DNA of 64,000 nucleotides, from NCBI RefSeq assembly GCF_910594005.1, contig NC_057817.1:33333001-33397000 (forward strand). Reading direction: 5' to 3'. This DNA is from Cervus elaphus. Taxonomy: Eukaryota > Chordata > Mammalia > Artiodactyla > Cervidae. Positions 1-7,930 of this stretch are shown here, piece after piece. How positions within the stretch are numbered: position 1 is the stretch's first letter; every line of letters starts with the position of its first letter. The notes beneath the pieces are model-generated. The model saw only the letters and a program-made list of their open reading frames with translations. It did no database searches and had not been told where the DNA came from. The position numbers and the translations under genes are program-made.

Positions 1-960
1 CCAGGCCGCAGTCTTCCGCAATGCATCCCCACGCGGCCAGGCGAGTCCGCGAAAACTCCGCGGGGCCTCGAAGTTCCCTGCGGCTTTCCTCAAAGAACCC
101 CAGATTAGCCCTGATGTTTAGGGCTCTCTAGGTTTTCCACGTCGCAGACGCGGGCTGGGCGCGTCCCGGGCGAGCCCGGCTGGCGCGCACTTGGCAGCCT
201 CCCAGCTGGCCGAGCTGGACGGAGGAGGGGGGTTGGTGGGGCCGAGATAAACGGCCGGCCCCCCGCACCTCTAGCCTTCTCTCCAGTTTCCCTCCGCTGC
301 CCTGCGCTGCCCTGCCTGGGACCCGGGAGGCGGCGCCTGTTGAGTCACGGTCACGTGGCCCTCGATGCGCAGAGGCTGGCAGTGCTTCGGCGGCTTGGTC
401 GCTCGGGGCTCTAGTGGAAAATTTTCAGAAACCTACTGCGGCTGCGCGCCCGAGGCCCCGCCCCACCTCCCTCCCCTCTGTCCCCCTCACCGGCCCCGGC
501 CCCCAGCCTTCCGGCCGCGGCCCGACCCGCCTCTGCAGAGGTTCCTTTCTCCCCCGGGAGCAGCGCTCTGCGCGCCCCCCCCCCCCCCGCTGCCGGCCTC
601 CTGGCTGGCGCCGCCCGCGTCGTGGCCCTCCGGCCGGCAGTCTTCGCTTCCTTCGCGCCCCTCCTTGGAGCTCCGAGCCGCCGCGCGGCCTTGCCCGCGA
701 CCTTGCTTGTACCCCGCTGGCATCCTGAAAGGCGAGGAGCGGCGTCTTGGCGCCTCCGCCTTCGCCTGTGGGGCGCCGCAGCCCCCGCGGCCCCGCCACC
801 TCCGCTCCGCGTGATACGGGTCCCCCCACACCTTTCAGGGGAAGGATGGAAGACAAAGGGAGGACACGGTTCCGATGGGCGTCTTGCCTTCCACTCATTC
901 AACGCCCTGCACTGCGTCGTCGTTCAGACACAGCGTGTCGTCGGTCTCTATTGTAGTTCA
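1..960. promoter_or_regulatory. CpG-island-like GC-rich block (orphan)
   Basis: The first 960 bases are very GC-rich and dense in CpG, unlike the AT-rich DNA that follows. The block contains an AP-1-type TGAGTCA at 341-347 followed at once by an E-box TCACGTGG at 351-358, several GC boxes, and a run of 14 C at 575-588. Long overlapping open frames occur on both strands, as expected by chance in GC-rich DNA; none has a recognisable domain. By analogy with other CpG islands it is probably a promoter, perhaps of a non-coding transcript or an alternative 5' exon. The transcript and its direction cannot be read from the sequence. The island may continue to the left of the window. Confidence 0.6.
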
Positions 961-1513
961 CTTACCCTGCTCTCCACCTGGAAAACAAGTTGTTTTATCT
1001 GTCCCTGACATTCCCCTCTTCGTTTCCCCAGCCACGAATAAAATGTATTCCCGAGACAGCAACTTTGGGGAGTTTGTTGACTTCACCCACCCAGGGTTGA
1101 CAAACGGTACTCAAAAGGGATGTGCTATGTGCATGGTTCACTTCAAGAGAGCAAACAAAATTTAACAATTGCGGGGACTGGTGGGCTCTGGACTGTTCTT
1201 GCGAATGGGTGTCGCTGAATGGGGAGAGGGGTTGAAAAGTGGCGTTGGTACACCAGGTGTCCCATGACGAGGTTAACTTGGAGGTGGACCCAGGCACCTT
1301 AATCTGACACATGGTGCCAAATATTTCAGTCAAAACAGTAGTTTTACCTGAGTAAAGATCCCAGAACCAAGCCCAGATATAAAAATGCTTTTCATCTAAG
1401 AACCAGAATTGTACATATGTTAATTTTAATAAAACCTTATTTCAGTGTCTTATTGCCCTGGGCAAAGAAAGAGCGGGAAATTGAAGACCAGGAGTAAATG
1501 TCCATCTTGACCC
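961..1513. other. Intergenic, nothing recognised
   Basis: Moderately AT-rich single-copy-looking sequence between the left CpG-rich block and the first SINE. Short open frames on both strands carry no recognisable motif. Confidence 0.4.
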
Positions 1514-1710
1514 CAAATGGCTGAGCGGTAAAGAATCCGCCTCCCAATGCAGGAGACAGAAGGGACATGGGTTTGATCCCTGGGTGGGGAAGACCCCCTG
1601 GAGTGGGAAATGGCAACCCACTGCAGTATTCTTGCTTGAAGAATTTCATAGAGGAGTCTGGTGGGCTACAGTCCATGGGATCACCAAGAGTTGGATACCA
1701 CTGAGCTTGC
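1514..1710 (+). mobile_element. Bov-tA-like SINE
   Basis: Diverged copy of the ruminant tRNA-derived SINE on the + strand. It shows the tRNA-like head (GGTAAAGAATCCGCCTCCCA, then GGTTTGATCCCTGGGT) followed by the BovB-derived body with the hallmark ATGGCAACCCACT and GTGGGCTACAGTCCATGGG. Confidence 0.85.
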
Positions 1711-2689
1711 AGGCATATATCCCTCAGTCGCTGTCGTTTTTCTCTGGACTGAAAACAGTCTGAAAACAGACTGCTAACAATTAAAAACTAAAAATAAATT
1801 TTAAATCGCTTTATTATAGAAAATTATGAGTGAAATTTTAAAGTTACTTACTACTAATTAGCAGATGTTAACTTATCCCGTGAAAGAACTATTGTCAGTT
1901 AAAAAATCTGCCATCTTCCTGACACTGTTTTTGTTCATATTCATTAGTATATACCACGCCTACCAAAATGGACTCTTCCAGGGTCTCAGGAAAAGGCCAG
2001 TGTGTAAATACCACAAAAAGATCTTTAATCAAGTCATTCCTTCCCCTTTTATTTGGGGAGGAAATGAGATAAAACAGAGTACTGACACTCTGGGTAATCG
2101 TTCTACAGTCCTGACATAATTAAGTATACTTATACTAACAGGTTTGTAAAGCTAAATATTTCTAAGAAGTTTTTTAAGATTGAATTTCTGTGGACACCAC
2201 AATTTTCTTTTTCTGGATGAGAAGGTGTGCACTTGCAAAACATTGCCTGCAAACATACAGATTCACAATATAAAGTGGTTTTTTTGCATATTACCTAATT
2301 CTGGCCAATAGGATCAGAGATATCCACAACAGTACTTTCAGGAAATATTACCTCTCAGTAAAAATGATTCACAGAATTGACACTTCTTTCTTTTTCGGTG
2401 GACGTGGCCCCATCTACCCAGGAGCCCTGAAACCACTGCAGCCAACATGCGCCCATTCCAGGAGCTATCTCTGCATCTTGAAGACGACAGAATGAAAAGA
2501 TGGTGACCTCTCAGTCTTTGAGGAGATTAAAAGGCCAAGAATTAATTCTAGGACTGCTCTATCTGTAGACTTTCTATTATATGAGATACTAAGTGTCATT
2601 ATTTAAGTCACTGCTAATTGCATATTGTGTGTCTTACAATAAATAGTTTTCTGCAACTGACAACCTCTCTGGGTGGTACCTAGCCTCCA
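1711..2689. other. Intergenic AT-rich stretch
   Basis: No gene is recognised. From about 2400 to 2690 the text resembles the tail of an old interspersed repeat (ending near CTTACAATAAATAG), but I cannot assign a family. Confidence 0.3.
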
Positions 2690-3185
2690 GAAAGGCCCCA
2701 GTGATCCTTACCTCCTGGTACTCATGTCTTTGTATAATCCCCTTCTACACTGAATCTAGGCTTGCTTTTGTGACTGGGAGAATGTGGTGGAAATATAGTG
2801 TGACTTCCAAGTCTGCTTTATAAAGACATTGCAACTTTTGCCTTGATCACCCTTGGATAACTTGCTCTGGAGTCAGCCAGCTACCATGTCATGAGGACAC
2901 CAGTCGGGCTTGTGAAGAAGCCTTCTTGGAGAAGGGTCAACTGGCCAGTACCAACTTGCCAGCATGTGAGTGAGTGACCTTAGAAACAGATCTTTCAGCC
3001 CTAGTCAGGCCATCAGATAGCTATACACATAGTTGTCAGATTACTACAACCTCATAAGAGATTCCAAGCTAAAACACACAATTGAGTTGCTCTCAAATTT
3101 CTGATTCATACAAAGTTTGAGAGTTTCAGCCACTGAGTTTTGAAATAATTTGTTCCACAGCAATTACTACCTAGTAGAGTACCCT
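2690..3185 (+). mobile_element. MLT1-like solo LTR (ERVL-MaLR), + orientation
   Basis: An old, diverged LTR-type repeat. The right part carries the familiar MaLR ending: a GCCACTGAGTTTT-type segment, then TAATTTGTTCCACAGCAAT near 3150-3170. The middle carries CCAGCTACCATGTCATGAGG, as in MLT1 consensus-like sequences. No internal retroviral coding sequence is present, so it is a solitary LTR relic. Family assignment is from memory of the consensus. Confidence 0.55.
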
Positions 3186-3564
3186 TCGATACCAGAAAAA
3201 CGCACCAAAGTCCCCAGGGTGCTCCGAGTTAATACTATTTGGGGGGCCTAGGAGCTGTCTTAAAAACAACCCTGGAAAGAACTAACATAAAATCAAGTAA
3301 ATGGACAACACAAAAAGAAGTGCCACAAAAAGATATTTTAAAAGCACAATGTTCAAAATAGAATGAGACCACTTTCAAATGGGAGTATCAAATAAAGAAA
3401 AATTAATTTAAGGTGGGTGTCAAAGGAAATCGTTTAGATATATATTAACAGCAGGGACAAGGAGGTATAAAGAATATTCCAAGCAGTGGGTATCACTTAA
3501 ATGAGAAATGGTTTCTAGTGAGAACAGTGGCAAAACCATAGGGTATAAGAAGAGAAATGTATTA
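3186..3564. other. Spacer between two opposed LTR relics
   Basis: AT-rich sequence without a recognised gene or repeat; it separates the + and - oriented MLT1-like copies. Confidence 0.3.
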
Positions 3565-4060
3565 GTTACTTATGGCCAGTAATAAACTATAGCAAAACTT
3601 AGTGGTGTAAAATGATAAACATTTATTATCACTTATTTCCGTGGGTCAGGAATCCAGGCTGGGCTTAGTTGGGTCCTCTCACAAATGTATTAGCTGGGGC
3701 TGCAGTCATCTCAGGGTTCAACTGGGCAGGATCAGCTTCCATGCTTACTTTTGTGACCTTCAGGCCTCCCTGGGCTGTTGCCAGAGACTTATTTCCTTGC
3801 CCTGAGGGTATCTCTGTGGGACGGTTCACAAGATGGTAGCTGGTTTCCCTCAGAGCAAATGAGGGAGAGAGCAAGAGAGAACAAGATGGAAGCCAGAACT
3901 CTGTGTAACCTAATCTTAGAAGTAACATACCATCGCTTTGCTGAATAGAAGCGCATCATTAGGTCCAATCCACATTCAAGGAAAGGGGGTCACAAATGAG
4001 TATGAATATCAAGTGAGGTTCGTTGAGCTCCATCTCAGAAGCTGCCTACCACAAGAAATA
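3565..4060 (-). mobile_element. MLT1-like solo LTR, - orientation
   Basis: Reverse-complement counterpart of the preceding LTR family. It opens with AAAACTTAGTGGTGTAAAA and TTTATTATCAC, then GTGGGTCAGGAATCC, which mirror the 3' end of MaLR LTRs, and it ends at GCTGCCTACCACAAG. It includes a short 87-residue minus-strand open frame that is chance coding within the repeat. No retroviral internal region is present. Confidence 0.55.
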
Positions 4061-4095
4061 GTGGGTGATCAGGGTGGAAACAAAGGCTAGTGCCA

Positions 4096-4290
4096 GACTT
4101 TCCAGATGGCTTCAAGGGTTAAGAAACCACCTACAGTGCAGGAGACACAGGAGATGCGGGTTCAGTCCCTGGGACACGAAGATCCCCTGGAGAAGGGCAT
4201 AGCAACCCACTACAGTCTTCTTGCCTGGAGAATCCCATGGACAGAGGAGCCTTGTGGGCTACAGGTGAAGCAACTGAGCACACACGCAGG
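4096..4290 (+). mobile_element. Bov-tA SINE (+), left arm of an inverted pair
   Basis: tRNA-like head at about 4100-4165, then the BovB-derived body with GATCCCCTGGAGAAGGGCAT and GAATCCCATGGACAGAGGAG. It lies about 70 bp from an oppositely oriented copy. Confidence 0.9.
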
Positions 4291-4360
4291 CCATAGACTA
4301 GGGCCACGTCAAAGAGAGCCGTGAAAGCCAACCTGAGGATGGCTGGGCATGAGGGACGTG

Positions 4361-4575
4361 TGCCTGCATGCTCAGTGGTGTCTGACTCTTTGTGACCCTA
4401 TGGACTGTAGCCCGCCAGGCTCCTCTGTCCGTGGAATTCTCCAGGCAAGAATACTGGAGTGGGTGGCCGTTTCCCTCTCCAGGGGATCTTCGGATCCAGG
4501 AATTGAACCCCTGGTCTCCCACATTGGAGACCTTTTGAGCCACCTCTTTACCGTTTTGAGCCACCAAGGAAGCCC
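4361..4575 (-). mobile_element. Bov-tA SINE (-), right arm of an inverted pair
   Basis: The BovB-derived body read in reverse (TGTGACCCTATGGACTGTAG, TCCAGGCAAGAATACTGGAG), ending with the reversed tRNA-like head and GAGCCACCAAGGAAGCCC. A short segment GTTTTGAGCCACC/CTTTTGAGCCACC is duplicated inside the head. Confidence 0.9.
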
Positions 4576-5990
4576 ATGCACTATAATACACACCACCAAA
4601 AAATTCAACTGACATGAGAACTAATCTGAGAGTAGGACTTGCCAACCACAGTCACTTCAGACTATGCAGGGTACTAAGTTGGATGAAGAAGTGACTTAAG
4701 ACCTTTTGATTTTCATCAGTTGAAACTTGACAGTAAGGAACTTTCAAGGAGTCCTCCCTAACCCACTACTAAGATTGTTGTCCAGTCTAGAAGAGTTGAT
4801 CAGTGTTATCGGGGAATGTGTGTGAAAGTCACAATTGTGTATCAAATGCCAAACTTGCCCTGGCGTGCTCACAGTCTCCCTGGTAGGACAAGATTACAAA
4901 CATGAACAATTCTGGGTACAAGACAGCATAGGTTCTAAAACGTTTTCACCACACGGTTTAGAAAACAGTCCTTGCAATAAGAGGGGTGAGGACGGAAGCC
5001 TTTCTGAGGCTCAGTGACTAAGCCCTGAGTGATGGCGATGGGAAGTTGGGTACTAAAGCAAGAAAGAGTATTGTTTAGCTGAGACTGGTCTGACCAGTTG
5101 AAGGGGTTGGGAAGAAAGGAGTGTAAAGTGGAATCGGGTCCGCCCATGTCAATCATGCACACTGGTGCAGGCCAAGGGCACCCGCAGCCTCACGTGTCAT
5201 AGAAACAGACAGTTGTATAGATTTCCTCAGGAAAACATTGAAAGCAAGAATTGTGATCACACCCAACCCTGCTCAGTCTCTCCCACGTCTCCAAAAGGAA
5301 GAGAGCAGTAGGTCAGGTCGTTTGTTTATTCATTCATTCAACCAACAATTCTCTCTCCTAAGAGGCCTTTGTTTCCAGCCTTTCCGGCAGAACCGAGTAT
5401 TCCACAGCGAAGGGGCCCCCTAGTTGCCTGGCTCAGCAAGAGCACATCCACACTGGAAGGGGAGCACCGGCATTCCAACGGAGGCAGTGCCTCTGTAAAT
5501 AGGAGAGAAAGGCGAGGAGGGCGAGGAGAGCTCTTCATTTGGGGTGGGGAATGAGCGAAACGTGTCCAGGAAGGAAAAACGGGATCCTACACCCCCTCGG
5601 AGGAGCCGAGTCGCCCACTGGGGACCCTTTTAAAGAGTCTGGCTTGCTGGGCATGATGTAGCTCTACACTTCATAGGGTTTTCCGTGTCCGTACAAAAAG
5701 GGTATTCCGATATGGAGCTGCCAACCGACCTAATCAAGCTAGTTCTGAAGAGTGAAAGCAGGTCTGGGAACGAGAAGAAAGAACGAGAACAGAAACCTAC
5801 CATGGAGACTACGTTGCTCCGTTGGCCCAAGAGTGCGAGAGAAAACCCCCCTGTAAACCATAAAAATAACATGCAGAAAAGCATTGGATGGGCGGGATGT
5901 GTCCCCAAAGAGCCTAGAGGAGAAAAGAAAGCCTGCTGGTCACTCGGACACGAGCATATTTGGAGAAGGTTCCTGAAAGACAACCGCATC
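4576..5990. other. Distal 5' flank of SLC38A2
   Basis: Single-copy-looking sequence rising in GC content toward 6 kb. No exon is recognised. A minus-strand open frame of 256 codons (5630-6400) runs through its right part and into the promoter; see findings. Confidence 0.35.
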
Positions 5991-6299
5991 TCTTGGGCAC
6001 CCATCTGGGCTTGAAAGGGAGAGACAGAGGAAAGCAGGGGCGAGGGGAGGCGGGGCTCTTTCAAGCTGACCGGAGTCAGCAGAGTGGAGTTAGCCTGGAA
6101 GGAGCAGGGGAGGAAGCAGGCGGGGCTGGGCTGCCTGATTCCGCCACCCCGGAGGGGCGCGGGGGGGCAGGGGGCAGGGGGCAGGGGGCGGGGCTTCGCG
6201 GGCCCAGGCGGTCCGGGGGCGGAGCCCAGGTGGTGTTGATATACAAAAAAAGCAGGCTCCCGAAGGCTGGGGCCCCGCCCATTGACGCGTCCTCCCGCT

Positions 6300-6604
6300 A
6301 AAACCCGCCGCTCGCCCCGCTGCTCCAGAGCCGCGCGTCGCTGCCGTCCCGGATCGCTTTTCTCGCACCGCCGCCAGCAGCCGGACCACGCGCTCCGCAC
6401 ACTCGCGCCTTTCTCTTCAGACGGCGGACGCCGGTCGATTGGGGCGGCAACTTGCCATTTCCTTGTTTAATTAAAATTCTTTTCCTGCTTCTTGTTGGGT
6501 TTTTCGTTTTCTTCTGTTTTTCTTTATGATTTTTGTTGACTGAGAAAAACTCACCGAAGTAGTCTGCGTGTTGTTTCCGGGATACAGGAGCCCAGACCAC
6601 CAAG
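6300..6604 (+). other. SLC38A2: SLC38A2 exon 1 (5'UTR, approximate start)
   Basis: Non-coding first exon. The donor is clear at 6604/6605 (CACCAAG|GTAACA). The 5' end is an estimate. The left half is GC-rich. The right half (about 6470-6540) is a pyrimidine- and T-rich tract, which is interesting because IRES activity has been reported for the SNAT2 5'UTR. There is only one upstream ATG in exon 1, at 6526, opening a five-codon uORF. Confidence 0.75.
6526..6543 (+). CDS. Short upstream ORF (5 codons) in SLC38A2 exon 1
   Basis: ATG at 6526 is followed by four sense codons and TGA at 6541-6543, encoding MIFVD. It is the only ATG I find in exon 1 or in the untranslated part of exon 2. It sits about 78 nt before the exon 1 donor, so in the spliced mRNA it precedes the main ATG by about 160 nt. 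The start context is weak (T at -3). A possible role in translational control during amino-acid stress is inference. Confidence 0.5.
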   Translation: MIFVD

Positions 6605-7029
6605 GTAACACGCGCGGGGGCGTCTGTGCAAAAGGCGCGGGGACCGGGCGGGAGTGGGGGAGGGGCCGCGGCGGGAAGGCAGCTGTGGGTGTCGTTTCTT
6701 CCCGGGGAGGGCGTTTTCGGTTTGTGGGCCAGTCTTCTATCTCGGCCTGCAGTGGGGGTCACTGTCCTCTTACGGGCGGGGGAGGGGCGCGGCGCGGGGG
6801 CCGTGTGCCCGCCCAGATCGGAGCCGCATCTTCCCGTTAGGGGGAGGGGAAGTCAGTCAGGCCCGCGGTTCCACTGCGACAAGTCTGGTGACTGATTTGA
6901 GTTAATAAAAATAATTAAATCCAGGGGTCTTGGAATTTGGGGGAAGGCGGAGGTGGGTTGGGCTTTTAATGTAGCAGAGGCCACGATTGGGGAAGACGAA
7001 CCGGGAACGTTTGACAATCGGCGATCGAT

Positions 7030-7039
7030 ATTGCATCAG
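7030..7039 (+). promoter_or_regulatory. SLC38A2: Amino-acid response element (AARE, C/EBP-ATF composite)
   Basis: ATTGCATCAG at 7030-7039 contains the TTGCATCA C/EBP-ATF composite core and matches the AARE described in intron 1 of human SLC38A2. It lies about 430 bp into intron 1, the expected place. ATF4 binding here induces SNAT2 during amino-acid limitation. The motif and position are seen; activity in this species is inferred from the family. Confidence 0.85.
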
Positions 7040-7677
7040 TTTCCTTTCCGGGCATAGGAGGGGCCAGCGGGGCGAAGAGCTTGCGAGTCAAATGCCAGTG
7101 GACGGGTGTGCTCGAGGGCACGGGCGTGCGCGTGTAAACAAACCCTCGGCACTCTGCGCGCCCTATGCTCCTCTTCTCGGGAGAAAACTCGTGTCCGCCC
7201 TAACGCCCCCTTCGAGTCTGTCTGCCGCAGAGGCATTTCCCCATCTGGGGGCTCCAGGCGTGAAAGGAACGGATTACGCGGCATTGCTATTGTAAATGCT
7301 GGAAACAGGGAGTTGTGGCCTGGGCTACATGCAATGCACACCTAGCCAAATATCTGGGTGGGATGTGTGCCCTGCGTGCCTGTGCACGACCAAGGAGGCT
7401 GCGGGAAAGGCGAAACAGAGCTTCCCCACGCCCCTTTCGTAAAACTTGGGCTAATAGAGAGGGCAAAACGTTAAATTGCGCGGGAGAGGAGCCTTAGGGT
7501 CTGGGGGGCGCGGGCCTCCCCGGGCGCAGCGTTGCGGTGGGACCATCTTTGTTCTCGGCGGCTCCGAGGTCTGTACTTTTCCGCCCCTCGGCGCGCGCCC
7601 CCGCCCCTCGCGCTCGGCTGGTACTTTTCCACTCGCCTGGCGGGGGATGAATCAGCCGCGCTGCGCCTCCCGGCGGT

Positions 7678-7687
7678 GTCACGTGAC
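7678..7687. promoter_or_regulatory. CLEAR/E-box palindrome GTCACGTGAC
   Basis: A perfect 10-bp palindrome 45 bp upstream of the exon 2 acceptor and about 130 bp before the start codon. It equals the CLEAR-type consensus bound by TFEB/TFE3 and is also compatible with USF and MYC/MAX. Binding is not shown by sequence. Confidence 0.5.
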
Positions 7688-7732
7688 CAGGGCGGGCTCT
7701 GCAGTCCTGACGCGCCGCCTCTACCTTCACAG

Positions 7733-7930
7733 GCAGCCGCGCGGGCTCGTGCGTCTCCAAGGACAAAAGGAACCCAGCGCTACCGTCAGCGTCCGATTCC
7801 TCCCGCTGCCCAACATGAAGAAAGCTGAAATGGGAAGGTTCAGTATTTCCCCAGATGAGGACAGCAGCAGCTATAGTTCCAACAGCGACTTCAACTACTC
7901 CTACCCCACCAAACAAGCTGCTCTGAAAAG
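7733..7930 (+). CDS. SLC38A2: SLC38A2 exon 2 (start codon 7815; residues 1-38)
   Basis: Acceptor CTTCACAG at 7732, donor AAAAG|GTGGGA at 7930. The first 82 nt are 5'UTR without an ATG. The coding part encodes the acidic, Ser-rich cytoplasmic N-terminus beginning MKKAEMGRFS, and ends two bases into codon 39. Confidence 0.95.

Larger units (their letters stand above)
6605..7732 (+). promoter_or_regulatory. SLC38A2: SLC38A2 intron 1 with the amino-acid response domain
   Basis: A 1,128-bp GC-rich intron with GT-AG borders (GTAACA ... CTTCACAG). Intron 1 of mammalian SLC38A2 is known to carry the ATF4/C/EBP-driven amino-acid response domain, and the matching core is present at 7030-7039. An inverted CCAAT box (ATTGG) lies upstream at 6986-6990. 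A perfect E-box palindrome is at 7678-7687 near the acceptor. Confidence 0.85.
6000..7760 (+). promoter_or_regulatory. SLC38A2: SLC38A2 CpG island, promoter and exon 1-2 region
   Basis: GC-rich and CpG-dense block with the core promoter upstream of exon 1. It has several GC boxes (for example GGGCGGGG at 6187-6194 and GGGGGCGGAG near 6214), a G-run tandem at 6159-6194, and a weak TATA-like TATACAAA at about 6240. The exact transcription start cannot be fixed; a site between about 6260 and 6330 fits exon 1. The island continues through intron 1 to exon 2, which fits the known location of the amino-acid and stress control region of this gene in intron 1. Confidence 0.8.

Noticed and set aside
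365..1008. Several overlapping 100-160-codon frames on both strands
   Set aside because: All lie in CpG-rich sequence where stop codons are rare; products are Pro/Arg/Ala-rich with no domain, and a C14 run makes the frame unreliable.
1514..1710. tRNA-like A and B box text in this and the other SINE heads
   Set aside because: The tRNA-like parts are heads of Bov-tA or CHR SINEs joined to BovB-derived or SINE-specific bodies, not functional tRNA genes.
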